Program-made: the position numbers and the translations under genes
Source: a virus
Direction: 5' to 3' (one strand)
IMG/VR virus record: IMGVR_UViG_3300044614_002195
Coordinates: 62,001 to 126,000 of that record
Length of the DNA: 64,000 nt
The notes under the pieces: model-generated
Told to the model about the DNA's origin: nothing
The model's input: the letters and a program-made list of their open reading frames with translations, nothing else
Databases searched by the model: none
Part shown: positions 22,501 through 29,458 of the stretch, piece after piece
How the letters are laid out: the number at the start of each line of letters is the position of its first letter
Numbering within the stretch: the stretch's first letter is position 1

Positions 22501-23958
22501 ATAGTAAGAATACTAGCAGAAAATGCTGTAAATCTTAGCTACTACATTAATGATGCATACCAAGGCGCAATACCTTACCCTCCTGATGGGTACATAGCCA
22601 TTTGCCCGAGTGAATTTCCAGATGCAAGTATAAGCTTTTTGAATGGGGGAAATTTACAAATTAAAGCAACCACCAGCAATGTGAGTGGTACGTCGGCTGA
22701 GGTTATACAAGACTTTACATATCAGCCTGCAGCAAACGTACTTAATTTTACTCCTCCCCTCGTTACGCTATTATCTGCAACTGCAGGCGTAAATAACTGC
22801 GCAATAACGTTCAGTACGTCCTGTGGGTTAGCGGGCTCAATAAGCTACAAGTGTCGCATAACCGAAACTGATACATTTACATTCAGGGAACTCAGTGTTC
22901 CGACCCCCACGTTTTCCAACGGAGTTTTCAGTGCTACAATCCTGAATCTAATTACAGGTGTAAATTACATAATAGAATTACAGGCTGACTACTACGGAGT
23001 ACGTTCAGTAGCTTGGAGTAAAGGTCTGCATTCAGGAATTATAGTTGGTCCTCCTACAGCCCCTAAAAATCTGTCAGTGGTACCTGCGAATAACTCACTA
23101 ATAGTTAGCTTTCCTGTAGTCAGCGCAGCCACCAGCTATAGGTACAACACCAAAACAGGAACAAACCCAGCAACACAAGATCAAACAGTAACCCATACTA
23201 CGACCGCAGGAATTGTCAGCTTTACAATACCTAATCTAACTAACGGAACACTGTATCTAGTTAAGGTCAAAGCTGTAAATTCTTACGGTGCAAGCCCAGA
23301 TAGCTCAGGAGCAAACGGCATCCCTGCAAATGTACCGTCTACAATAAACACTGATAAGATAGCATTAACTCGTGGAGACCAACAAGTTAATGTCAATATC
23401 TCCCCGCTTCCAGCAAATAATGGAAGCCCTATACAAAAGTTTAAATATTCGTTGGACGGGGGCAGCAATAGTGTTTTGACCGTAAGTACATCGCTACCCA
23501 TAACAATCACATCATGGCAAGGGAGTCCTCTACAAAATGGAGCAAGTTATTCTTTGATTATTGCAGCTGTAAATGCCGCAGGAGCTGGAGTCTACTCGAA
23601 CGTAGTCTCTTTTGTTCCAGCTAAAGTTCCCTCAGCGCCTGCACTAAATGAATCTGTAATTAACGGAAGCTTGAGTGCGATTATACGATTTACAGCCCCC
23701 ACAGATGCAGGCGGCCTGGAAATAACAAATTACGAATACTCGACAGACAATGGCGCTACTTACAAGGCCCTTAGCCCAGCAAGCGCAGTCCCGTCAGTTG
23801 AAGGTTATGCCGGGTTGGCCATAAGAATCACACAGAGGTCTTCTGGTGTAGGCTTATTACTACAGGCTAATACTTTTTATGTTATAAAAGTTAGAGCAGT
23901 GAACGCTGTAGGTCCTGGAGTAGCCTCAAACTACGTAGTAGCTCAACCTACAGCTTAA
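13501..23958 (+). CDS. Giant modular tail fibre/adhesin, 3,485 aa
   Basis: Residues 1-305 are the core shared with four neighbours (NSLTAYPF near the start). About residues 745-1260 hold five putative-Ig (He_PIG-like) repeats with the 'G.p.GL.fd..tG.i.G' signature. About 1260-1710 hold carboxypeptidase-regulatory-like repeats (GSVLDDQGSGVAGVGI, NDGTYSLSDIPSGTFNVTA). About 1760-1817 are collagen-like Gly-Ala-Thr triplets. About 1720-3485 are fibronectin-III-like repeats ending in SNYVVAQPTA. These modules are typical of extracellular binding proteins. At roughly 370 kDa it is probably a long host-recognition fibre fixed to the baseplate by its N-terminal core. The start follows ATATT without a Shine-Dalgarno sequence. 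No enzyme motif was found. Confidence 0.8.
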   Translation: MAALEYLTQNSLTAYPFRRSRPAFTTNLQQENYTESLVSDEWFYDIIFVSYSTSIRSVYVSSIEKTEDGRLILGFSNAETLQLIDNRLIEVPADKLENHLNNRAQSFFPVTSTSFSVKIVFGAGLVGSTAFSYTYNLAQTLLAASAVIPCPPKLLSLTFKAFQSERNESGQVISELVPIITYTPSDYSPIWRFGHNLNFALESLNYGGISVEPGGGMGLFDSCTPAGDITDVYTVSNVSPNDEGSLFLNTLACQSLNLLSENDKSFLTLTNQLDNYSEDIIIAGHSLTLKNFCEAKCPRENINAFAHYINRVADAASEISKIAFLDKETRGLGTPTTDIFNASSFCVSNLAEAGATGASSQFNNPFLRCTEVTEPIDTFIDCNASFIKYFHEFRTLQIFYNSVTTRSFIILEVIDENTVRLNESPTAGQNLWFRVKDNGVISNMNCATLAHNQKIELAKKTYFKVRYTTSETQDYDGSQVTVTSLSIGIYNPSALGITSVRVDFNVSPKLTQVGAIKVRKKETVDLMNTAEAVLGCKEYAIVEVAYKIACGEVDADISIQVMDTTGAVEEQIGETYYIPSINGALCVDSPIGATKVTRQLKHSQVTSDFVYPPLPSVVTPQEEWTTSNVTIIGDAPAGFAVSAYQPWTWPSQQNAVEICQTYPKYCLLNGNPLLACGWIKLFYALVPSEIPDNNKSKRYEIIFRNTTASAEELGNLGAYAPLPKYNYSKVVIIWLASPVILSPLGVNYTESNPALIDYDTTYTDENPLLTVSVDNMLRFSEAFPGDDEAYYYIVTGLPAGLTFNEATGAITGKISSDAPSGEKIAITISAHNPDGYAQNPQTIYLQPELRAVPEISLDLTTPGPTFDIDNLTVYTTVASFYKINTVNLPILYYRIYFGAGQSLPNGLYFDQAVGLITGRITSNTAGSLSFEITAINRFGESDRLAISINYEIFSRPQITAPTASQYFNLLFNSVYTIESPLFTITATQAFGGTDNFAEGLTDLTRNSYTADAWNGTSGIPPGFFLDQYTGKFYGVLDSAEIPTDLVPVTYPIFLKATNPLGQSEKLVYLVLGSPEGAPVISTGSTITIARNTEYTLASPLFTISATGDPDTYAATGLPAGLTCDESTGKIIGSVNSSLYAGVYTVTLEAQNDYGSAAPITRLIKVPLTSPTISPADTYTIFVGATYANIFTVTPPQIIGGEISNISLSQIPPGLSFTNNTLSGIPTNTGNFNISVTASSLTLGISRSTVAISISRQLYTMTGSVLDDQGSGVAGVGIVMRGATGAITSNDGTYSLSDIPSGTFNVTAVKAEAIITPTRKSATFPPTGGGSTLSGINFTAVGPLRLITGTLKNSVDQTPIANAVINDSFQIVRTNSYGQFELYTSRNAVTLTLTASNYIIPDQQVNAGSTSVILNMLGNPIYSLAGTITAEENIQGSIQVTAINTVTEEEFSTQSLITNNTAYYYLDLKSGTYTILPSSNSPQGFSFFGLPASVTMNVSRIVNFSANKPGKIYGTVGYVRTNSQDYTFPLPGAVVSASLNTNAQAGPGLSYIGNIGSTGSASATTNSLGEYILENLTYGTYIITTQLEGYTFAVGSAELGTQATALVNFIPSQAFDISGRVYGDTAKSINLYIARVYLKEVSTGKLYRTGTNLNDGTYIIRNVPSSVNYSVEPLDYVLSAELIGCTFTLESDPSGKVSVNNSSLFAKDFILDSVLPILPPTPEIENIQLASNREATVYYNIGTSNEGCPVIEKYYAISETPGATGATGATGPSWVLIPSAYGATGATGSTTPGFEGGVAGATGSTGATGATGATGATGTFFIIPNTSIVLGKDYDIKLKSVNLYGETISSQYSLTTPKPPEAPTITSSTVLYTVPPGLSVEYTAPTETYGYSITRYEWRYRVTADLLTGAVFNSPAWTAWVATPSLSPSPLIITNIPTARIIDIQLRAVSTIGSGVSSNILQDITVASSPVTPNNFIFPEGYDKRTPEMLAEGGGIKVYFYQGANGGSEITDIEYSLDGEVTTVSTGLQPQINTYNYFIILGLTGGQTYTVKIRAVNARGYSSWLTYNSKKIIAKPISLALKPEHLVVHSPNLYLNLSSTDDIFDTGGALRIASCVFDIAVDNDSWSPDPLNPDEARTLENSGLVMLSDNQSYGNYFSPKTIVLAPLNTTYTQLYSFLDDRTYYVRCTPTNNENLTGEPSPFTSVTIAASLPTIAAPIKIRTVPGEGSLRVTAATAARSILLEEAGGAEPNLYPGSWEFINTLPPLRSEANETLRFAVEVRDPLDLETLISTHYIYPTYTYGGDFDLPSSVRRYLRRSYFAPPVDDFWGNITGLSEGQQYKLTYYMENPIGQGPKSNIFITTSRVGTPQSFVGVTFGTPDMFNTIPVSFSLSYYISTDYPSSLVQYAVYPNDESTSLYYSIDDGETYILIDNYVASEGDIDTAWLGVLEENPDWYPYELLETVDWTIFAPDFVGYDWERTLENGGLIYPPEGTIRTLDNGGYYPGALRERRLDNGGYIYNLSEPRTVANGGLLPNTAKLNCMLPTPNNGAYQATYLIKASNNLGDGVVLSFYSFRRTPTEAVLPTSLSDIQQAQGQLTFSASDQENYSSPTMLRCSFANTLIVYEAPLTNPFVWTDIPSGTYSGGIIIEAYNNAGTGARSEISGTVVIATPSQPILTYNATYNGPIDLVIGRPTSTAGQAITFYEITVTTQEEYGDSWQDKGIRQASVAYTGQITNYTINTTGYVVKINTRFLVVARARNQYDTGISASLFVYPHMYGSIPSSYSVTPGADKYTLSWRLGYTGNLPGGFKINGEILGTPHTFTGEPGLLNRLYTKEVPTQIYTTQTYVLEQYNSAGLSVNTSGQPQPLTVYAQGAYSPAPPLITQALQYSENTYQINIAVNPLWKTTINNKTIEYKFWVENETNFNDAPVQGPYPWGSTNTNELYLPDLVQGVTYKFACRLAYAYGGYGLRYTEYTEAISISLMPNTSISGISMDQYANALIVRILAENAVNLSYYINDAYQGAIPYPPDGYIAICPSEFPDASISFLNGGNLQIKATTSNVSGTSAEVIQDFTYQPAANVLNFTPPLVTLLSATAGVNNCAITFSTSCGLAGSISYKCRITETDTFTFRELSVPTPTFSNGVFSATILNLITGVNYIIELQADYYGVRSVAWSKGLHSGIIVGPPTAPKNLSVVPANNSLIVSFPVVSAATSYRYNTKTGTNPATQDQTVTHTTTAGIVSFTIPNLTNGTLYLVKVKAVNSYGASPDSSGANGIPANVPSTINTDKIALTRGDQQVNVNISPLPANNGSPIQKFKYSLDGGSNSVLTVSTSLPITITSWQGSPLQNGASYSLIIAAVNAAGAGVYSNVVSFVPAKVPSAPALNESVINGSLSAIIRFTAPTDAGGLEITNYEYSTDNGATYKALSPASAVPSVEGYAGLAIRITQRSSGVGLLLQANTFYVIKVRAVNAVGPGVASNYVVAQPTA
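18781..18951 (+). repeat. Collagen-like Gly-Ala-Thr coding repeat
   Basis: Three blocks (18781-18810, 18841-18865 and 18895-18951) of the 9-nt unit GGAGCAACA encode Gly-Ala-Thr triplets, separated by non-repeat segments. The DNA units are nearly identical at the nucleotide level, which points to recent slippage or unequal exchange. The blocks interrupt what looks like one fibronectin-III-like domain. Confidence 0.85.
20932..21093 (+). repeat. Short protein repeat 'R-x-L-x-N-G-G' in giant fibre
   Basis: Residues about 2478-2531 contain four copies of a roughly 15-residue unit beginning RTLENGG, RTLDNGG, RRLDNGG and RTVANGG. A fifth, isolated related segment (RTLENSG) lies near nt 19904. The codons differ between copies, so this is an older repeat kept at protein level. 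Confidence 0.6.
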
Positions 23959-24006
23959 ACGTAATTTTTCTTGATCACTAGCGTCCTTAAGTAATATTAT
24001 AAATTT

Positions 24007-26487
24007 ATGTCCATTATTGCCTTAGGATTTAACAATAAAAATCAATTCAGGAAATTTCCTCTTAAGCAGGGCAGCATTTTTAAATCAACGTCAGGCCACA
24101 TAGTTCCAGACGAGCTATTGGTAAATTGCTCATTAACATCTGTGTATGGTAGACATAGAGTATACATTAAACAAACAACTTTCATAAAAAATACTTTAAG
24201 TATAGCTATAGCGTCCTGGTTTGACGGCAGTCTATTAGGTGTTTTTTCTGGCCAAATAAGCTCAGAAGGTAATACTGTATTAACATTAAAAGCGTTTGAG
24301 CGGTTTGTTTCAGGTAATATCTCTATAGGTAAAATAGATAACTTTATACTCTTGCCTTCAGCTTTAACATTTGAGCGAGAAGCCACCGAGCTAGAAGAAT
24401 CAGTCATATTCTGCTATACTCCACCGGCAGTTAAAAGTATATCAGATAAACTGAATACAGAGCTTAGAGGTAGTGTAAATTTTGGAAACTTATTAAATTT
24501 AACAAAAAACACAGAGAATAAATTTACTAAATTTGCAGTTAATAATTTTAACAACATTATCAATAGCGCAGACAAGTCATCTTATTTAGACAATTGCGAT
24601 ACACCAAAAATTAAAAGTATAAATAATGCAAAGCCAGCTGTGCTTGGGGGAGATTCGACAAATACAGGAAACATTTATTTCATAGGAGTTAAACCTTTAA
24701 CATTTTCAGGTATACCTGCGGGAAATACCAACACGCCTGAAAACGGCTCGATTTTTGTGGACTCTCCAGATTTAACACTTAATGATGTGTGCGTTTTAAA
24801 GCACAGTATATTACCTCCTGTAGATATATCCGGGTTCTCGCTGAATAGCTCGGAATTTATAAATAAATATTACAGTAAGCCGGCATTACCAGCTGTACCT
24901 GCCAACCCTGAAGATAAAAATTATCCGTTATATCGTCCACAAAGATTTGCGGGGAATGTATACTCTACAAATTTACCTGAGTTCTATTACTGGCCGCAAT
25001 TTGCGCAATCGGAATACTATTACAGCTGGAACACCCCAGAATCACCAGGAGCAACAGGCGCTACCGGCGCCACCGGCGCAACAGGCTCATCCGGCTCAAC
25101 AGGAGCAACGGGAGACCAAAACCCAGCCTACGGTACTCCACTGCAGTTAGGTGTTACCAGTTATATATCAATAGACGGAAAAAACTACAGAAATGGTACT
25201 TATACTGTTTTTGCGGACGGTAATGGAGGCACCTATACAGGTAATTTCGTTAGACCTGTGAGCGGAGTTGTCTTAGGTATAGAGTTTAATTATCTTATAA
25301 TTGAAGAAGAGAATGTTAAAGTAATCAATGGAAGAAAAACATATACAGCTGATGGCCTAGGAGGATACAGCACTCAAACGCAATGCCCTGAAAGCGGCAC
25401 GCTACTTTTTTCTAGAGATAATGGAGATCTTTATACAGCCAATGGTGAGTGTGGTAGTTTATTTACTTCAGGGCTATCAGAAAATAGAACCGAGAGTCTT
25501 TTGACAAATTACGCAGAAGTAGGCGGTGAAATTTGCGCACTGAGCCAGTTAGTAGTTAATACTGAAAATGGAGAGCAAACATATCTAGTTAAAGATTTGA
25601 CTGAAGGGCAGATAGTTAGGTCTGTTAATTATTATATAACTGACAGTAATAACCCTGAGCGTATAGGTGGAGCGTATACACGTATAGACTATATCTTTTC
25701 AGAAGGACAAATTGTCGCAGAACAAATATGCCCTGATGCGAATGTGGAGCTATTCAGATCTCAAGATGGTTATAAATATGTAACTGACGGTAGCTGTAAT
25801 TACAGTGTGGCTAGGCTTCTGCCTGAAGACTTTGAAGGAAACCAGTACCCATCGAAGGGCACCTCGCTAGGGTCTCAGCGCTGGCTTGTATACGTATTAG
25901 ATGAGACTTTTGATATAGGTGCAATTGAAAAGATAGCCGACGGCAATGGTGGCTACTCTGAAGTGCAAACAGTAGAGCGTGTCGGGTATTTAAAAACAAA
26001 AGATATATTTACTAAAATACAAGAAAACTACTTCAAAGTAGGTACGGAAGATTACGCTGTGAATCCAGACGGATCCTTATATTATACTACTACGTATATT
26101 CCGGTTAATACCTTCCTGTGGGCGTTTGCAGGAGTATATTACTACACGAACGGTTTTGGAGGGTATAATGAAATTGACACGCGTAGCGCTCCCGCAACAC
26201 CTTCCCTACTAAATGTAACCAGCGAAAACGGAAATATACTTATAACCTTTACAATAGGACAAAATGAGAGTCTAAAGAACCCAAACTACATGTACAGTAC
26301 TGACGGCGGCGTAACGTACGTAGACGTAAGCCACATAATGCAAGACAACACCGGCAGTATTTCTATTACATCACAGAGCAATAATGCTCAACAATTGAGA
26401 ACAAATATTCTTTATAGGGTCAGAATCAAAGCGTATAATCAATACGCAACAAGCCCCGCTAGCTCCGTAGTCACAATTACTCTGTAA
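24007..26487 (+). CDS. Fibre-family paralogue 3 with collagen-like segment, 826 aa
   Basis: The first 290 residues carry the shared core (NKNQFRKFPL, then IVPDELLVNCSLTS). Residues about 348-370 are collagen-like Gly-x-Thr/Ser triplets. The middle has at least four copies of a 'DG.GGY' segment (ADGNGGTYTGN, ADGLGGYSTQT, ADGNGGYSEVQ, TNGFGGYNEID), each ending a beta-rich unit, with paired Cys. The last 100 residues are fibronectin-III-like (PATPSLLNVTSENGNILITF). It is probably a second host-contact fibre. It follows the giant gene after 48 nt of AT-rich sequence, in which I see no feature beyond start context. Confidence 0.7.
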   Translation: MSIIALGFNNKNQFRKFPLKQGSIFKSTSGHIVPDELLVNCSLTSVYGRHRVYIKQTTFIKNTLSIAIASWFDGSLLGVFSGQISSEGNTVLTLKAFERFVSGNISIGKIDNFILLPSALTFEREATELEESVIFCYTPPAVKSISDKLNTELRGSVNFGNLLNLTKNTENKFTKFAVNNFNNIINSADKSSYLDNCDTPKIKSINNAKPAVLGGDSTNTGNIYFIGVKPLTFSGIPAGNTNTPENGSIFVDSPDLTLNDVCVLKHSILPPVDISGFSLNSSEFINKYYSKPALPAVPANPEDKNYPLYRPQRFAGNVYSTNLPEFYYWPQFAQSEYYYSWNTPESPGATGATGATGATGSSGSTGATGDQNPAYGTPLQLGVTSYISIDGKNYRNGTYTVFADGNGGTYTGNFVRPVSGVVLGIEFNYLIIEEENVKVINGRKTYTADGLGGYSTQTQCPESGTLLFSRDNGDLYTANGECGSLFTSGLSENRTESLLTNYAEVGGEICALSQLVVNTENGEQTYLVKDLTEGQIVRSVNYYITDSNNPERIGGAYTRIDYIFSEGQIVAEQICPDANVELFRSQDGYKYVTDGSCNYSVARLLPEDFEGNQYPSKGTSLGSQRWLVYVLDETFDIGAIEKIADGNGGYSEVQTVERVGYLKTKDIFTKIQENYFKVGTEDYAVNPDGSLYYTTTYIPVNTFLWAFAGVYYYTNGFGGYNEIDTRSAPATPSLLNVTSENGNILITFTIGQNESLKNPNYMYSTDGGVTYVDVSHIMQDNTGSISITSQSNNAQQLRTNILYRVRIKAYNQYATSPASSVVTITL
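25048..25113 (+). repeat. Collagen-like triplet repeat with mixed codons
   Basis: Twenty-two codons encode Gly-Ala-Thr and Gly-Ser-Thr/Ser triplets. Unlike the repeat at 18781, synonymous codons vary (GGC GCT ACC, GGC GCC ACC, GGA GCA ACG), so the tract is older or selected as protein. Confidence 0.8.
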
Positions 26488-26492
26488 AAAAT

Positions 26493-27221
26493 ATGGCCGT
26501 ATATAATTCACTAAGCTGGCAAAATGAAAATGCGCTATCAGGCTATCCCTTTGACGAGGATTTTGAAGTTAACGATTTTATTGTAGATGCGACCTTTATA
26601 CAATTTGACGGATATATACCTACATTGAGCTCTGTCTTTGTAGACAAAGACTATATATCTCTTGATATTATTTTTGATACAAAAGAAACACTCACAGTTA
26701 AATTTCATAAGAGTACCTATAACCTAGGTGTAGCGTACCGAAAAGTTAAAATATACGATCTTGTAACAGATAGGTATTTCGGAGTGATAACGTTCGGTGC
26801 AGGCGCAGAAACCCTGTGGAGCACGTATGTAGGTAGAAAGATAACGCAAACCAGAAAATTTTTACCTTCAACCGTAAGAAGCATACCATTCAACGATGCT
26901 GTTTATCTTTTTGACGGTATGTTTGGAGATTTATCGCTATCTAGAGTATTAGAAGATAAAGCTATTTTCTATAATACATATAAAGATACCGTTAATAATA
27001 AGTGCTCGATTGTGTTCAATGCTGTCTATGGTCACGCACCACTTGTCGCTGACCCCGGTGTGTTAAGAAAGATAAACCTTGTTGGTCCTGTTAATAATAA
27101 TATAAATTTAGCTGCCAACGACGTTATTAAGATTACGCAGGTAGACAACGCATATTTAAGCATGGATCTTGTCTCAGGAGCTTCGGACAAGACGTTTTCT
27201 TTACCTACGCTATTCTCATAA
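26493..27221 (+). CDS. Fibre-family paralogue 4, 242 aa
   Basis: It consists of little more than the shared core. It begins SLSWQNENALSGYPFDEDFE and continues with FIVDATFIQFDGY and a beta-rich body. A second element, LRKINLVGPVNNNINLAAND near residue 190, corresponds to the 'INg..P..G.i.l' element of its neighbours. It may be a minimal adaptor or cap. The ATG is 5 nt after the previous stop in the AAAATATG context. Confidence 0.62.
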   Translation: MAVYNSLSWQNENALSGYPFDEDFEVNDFIVDATFIQFDGYIPTLSSVFVDKDYISLDIIFDTKETLTVKFHKSTYNLGVAYRKVKIYDLVTDRYFGVITFGAGAETLWSTYVGRKITQTRKFLPSTVRSIPFNDAVYLFDGMFGDLSLSRVLEDKAIFYNTYKDTVNNKCSIVFNAVYGHAPLVADPGVLRKINLVGPVNNNINLAANDVIKITQVDNAYLSMDLVSGASDKTFSLPTLFS

Positions 27222-27233
27222 CAAATTAGTACT

Positions 27234-28136
27234 ATGGAACAGGTTTTAGATTGGCTTAACGAAAATGAAAACAGGGCTTATCCTTTATTGGAAGAAAGCA
27301 ACAATAGAAATTTTAAACTTTTTGATAATACCTATTGGTTGATGCCGGACAACTTTATACTAGATGCTCAATTAATATATTTAAAAGACAAGTTAAATGC
27401 CCCAGTGATAATTAAAAAAATAGCATCATCATCCACTCTAGGAGTTGAGGTAGTGTTTGGTACACAGGTAAGCAACATAGCCAAATTCAACATATCATTA
27501 GCTACGTTAGCCTCAGCTGAGTTTCCTTTATATGTAAGAAAATCTTCAGGCTCCCTGGCCGTGTTTGGTGAAGGTATTCTAGACTTTTTTAACTTATGTG
27601 GAGACAGGGAAGTCGAGTTATATCCCAATGCACCTTTAGAGCCTGGCGTTTGCTTTGAATTAAACGAGCCATGGTTAGGAGTAAACAGTATACAAGTGTC
27701 TCCTGAAAAATTAAGCAATTTAAACAGTGTGTCAGTTTTTCGCCCTCTGTTAGATGTAGGATTACCGACCTCGGCGGTGGGAGACGTTAAATTTTTAGAA
27801 GGCTATCATTTTAATGTAGTGGTTAGGTCAGGTTTAGTAGACCTTGCTGTAGGGAGAGATTACGGCATACCTATCGACTGCTCTACATCATTTTTACTTG
27901 AAAAATATCTTGATTGTTCAAGTATTATTTCGTACATAAATGGAATACCTCCTACAGACAATGGAGACTTCACCATATTTGCAGGAGCTAACATAACAAT
28001 AACCCCAGGAAATATTGCAGGTAACTTTGAAGATCCGTTTTTAGAGAGCGCTCAAAACAACACATTGTTTATAGGGCTGAACTTTAAAGCTGAAGAAATC
28101 TGTAAACCGGTCAACATCATACCGTCATTAGTATAA
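27234..28136 (+). CDS. Fibre-family paralogue 5, 300 aa
   Basis: It has the shared N-terminal motif in its clearest form, LNENENRAYPLLEE, followed by MPDNFILDAQLIYLKDKL. The second shared element YINGIPPTDNGDFTIFAGAN lies at about residues 235-254, and a Cys pair lies nearby (IDCSTSF, LDCSS). The C-terminus ends shortly after the core, so like its 242- and 297-residue relatives it is probably an adaptor or short fibre at the baseplate rather than a receptor-binding fibre. The next gene starts at the TAA-T-ATG junction. Confidence 0.62.
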   Translation: MEQVLDWLNENENRAYPLLEESNNRNFKLFDNTYWLMPDNFILDAQLIYLKDKLNAPVIIKKIASSSTLGVEVVFGTQVSNIAKFNISLATLASAEFPLYVRKSSGSLAVFGEGILDFFNLCGDREVELYPNAPLEPGVCFELNEPWLGVNSIQVSPEKLSNLNSVSVFRPLLDVGLPTSAVGDVKFLEGYHFNVVVRSGLVDLAVGRDYGIPIDCSTSFLLEKYLDCSSIISYINGIPPTDNGDFTIFAGANITITPGNIAGNFEDPFLESAQNNTLFIGLNFKAEEICKPVNIIPSLV

Positions 28137-28137
28137 T

Positions 28138-28473
28138 ATGGCTAACGTAGACAATAACCCAAAAGTAAAGCGACTTGTTTTTACAAGCGTATCTCAAATA
28201 TTACATCTAGTTAAAAACAACCCAGAGGTAATTAAAGCTATACCTAAGCTTGCAGGATTACAGGACGCTCCGAGCCAAACACCGCAGCCTTCCTGTAACT
28301 GCAAAAAAAATGTAACTGCACTAGACGCGCAAAAGAAACAAACTGTAGAGCAGGCATTGAATTCGTTAGAAGCTTCAGATTTTTTAACTATTAAAAATAT
28401 TTTACAGCTAGATCAATTATGTTACTATAAAAGGAACGCAACCACAAAAGCGTTGGATCTAATCTGTATTTAA
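28138..28473 (+). CDS. Small protein with CNCKK motif, 111 aa
   Basis: No family recognised. It has a helical N-terminal half (VSQILHLVKNNPEVIKAIPK), a Pro/Gln/Ser linker, a CNCKK segment at about residue 55 and a helical end with two more Cys. It belongs to the fibre operon, joined on both sides by the TAA-T-ATG junction, so it may be a small accessory or chaperone for the Cys-containing fibre proteins (inference). Confidence 0.5.
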   Translation: MANVDNNPKVKRLVFTSVSQILHLVKNNPEVIKAIPKLAGLQDAPSQTPQPSCNCKKNVTALDAQKKQTVEQALNSLEASDFLTIKNILQLDQLCYYKRNATTKALDLICI

Positions 28474-28474
28474 T

Positions 28475-29191
28475 ATGCCTGATAATATAACACCGCAGTT
28501 TTTTACACCAGATGCGCAAGGAGATCCTGCTTACGTATATAAGGTAATAGAGAATAACGCGGAGTTATTTAAAAAATCAGAAATAAGAGTAAGAGGCAAT
28601 CAATCAGAGCTTTTAAACAGGCAGAACGCAGCTGTGGACCATATTCCAGGTATTCCATTTGAACGTGGAATACCTAACCCAGCTCTCTTCTATCAGGGAG
28701 AAGATATGGTGTACGATCTGTTTTTGTACGACGCAGGTGCCCCTGCGTCCTTCGAGGACTATGATATAACTGCACTAGTTAAAACAAGCCCTAGAGCAAA
28801 AAATGTCGTATGGCAGGGTAAAATTGATTCAGGTATTTTTACGAATAACGACAATCTGCCTGGGTATTATGAGCTGTGGATTCCTGCCTCAGCTACAGCA
28901 TTAATGCTTGCAGGTACTTACTATATAGATATTCTGCTCACGGAAAAGATGGGTAAGACAGGGGGCAGATATGACCGCAAGAAGGTGCTGCTGCAGACTG
29001 TGTTTAATATTGAGTACAGTAACTTCTCACCAGCACCAGAGGCTGTAGGTAGTGACAATACCGCCCCCAGCAGATCTTCGGTAGAGGAAACGTGGCCTAA
29101 TAAGCCTGATACCGTAGGAAGATCTATAGATAAGTTAAATCAGTATACTGCGCCAACCGGGAAAGGCACAGATGTGACTGCTAATCAATAA
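28475..29191 (+). CDS. Structural protein closing the tail operon, 238 aa
   Basis: The middle of this protein (residues 65-180) is a beta sandwich-like domain: GIPNPALFYQGEDMVYDLFL, then GYYELWIPASATALMLAGTYY and DILLTEKMG. This pattern of alternating strands with 'G.ye..ip......l.pG.Y..di' is common in small baseplate or fibre proteins. The C-terminal 50 residues are polar and probably disordered. It is the last gene of the structural run; downstream comes a promoter. Confidence 0.55.
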   Translation: MPDNITPQFFTPDAQGDPAYVYKVIENNAELFKKSEIRVRGNQSELLNRQNAAVDHIPGIPFERGIPNPALFYQGEDMVYDLFLYDAGAPASFEDYDITALVKTSPRAKNVVWQGKIDSGIFTNNDNLPGYYELWIPASATALMLAGTYYIDILLTEKMGKTGGRYDRKKVLLQTVFNIEYSNFSPAPEAVGSDNTAPSRSSVEETWPNKPDTVGRSIDKLNQYTAPTGKGTDVTANQ

Positions 29192-29221
29192 GTCACCCCA
29201 GGAAGGTATTCATCCTTTTTG

Positions 29222-29230
29222 TGGTATAAT
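29222..29230 (+). promoter_or_regulatory. Extended -10 promoter for two small genes
   Basis: TGGTATAAT is an extended -10 element with no obvious -35. The expected start site is near 29236, giving a leader of about 50 nt before the ATG at 29285. The leader contains a small hairpin (CTGCT 29243-29247 with AGCAG 29256-29260). The downstream sequence TATAATATATTGAAC resembles that of the second promoter at 29751 (TATAATACTATAGAAC). Confidence 0.55.
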
Positions 29231-29284
29231 ATATTGAACCCGCTGCTTTGCTTTCAGCAGAGTAGTTGAAACCTAATAAATCAA

Positions 29285-29458
29285 ATGAATAAAATTGAAA
29301 AAATCCAAGAGATGGCGGAAGGATTGCCTACCTCTGAGATTGATAAATTGCTTGAGCAGCTAAACCTGCTTAAGCAGGTAAGAAAGAGCACCCATACGAG
29401 AGTAAAGGCCAGGGTAGTACTGGCGAGCAATTCCATTCATCCAGCTTGTAAATCATGA
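29285..29458 (+). CDS. Small helical protein, 57 aa
   Basis: An open frame starts at ATG 29285 and ends with TGA 29456-29458, overlapping the next gene's ATG as ATGA. The peptide is a charged helix (KIEKIQEMAEGLPTSEIDKL, LEQLNLLKQVRK) followed by a basic end. It is supported by the promoter upstream and the 4-nt coupling to the next gene. Function unknown. Confidence 0.6.
   Translation: MNKIEKIQEMAEGLPTSEIDKLLEQLNLLKQVRKSTHTRVKARVVLASNSIHPACKS

Noticed and set aside
13501-26487. Diversity-generating retroelement acting on the fibre genes
   Set aside because: Large modular fibres are typical targets, but no reverse transcriptase gene, template repeat or C-type lectin variable end is present in this window.
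29200-29221. Possible terminator at the end of the tail operon (AAGG-TATTCAT-CCTTTTT)
   Set aside because: The stem has only four firm base pairs and the T run is shared with the stem; too weak to call, although weak termination here is possible.
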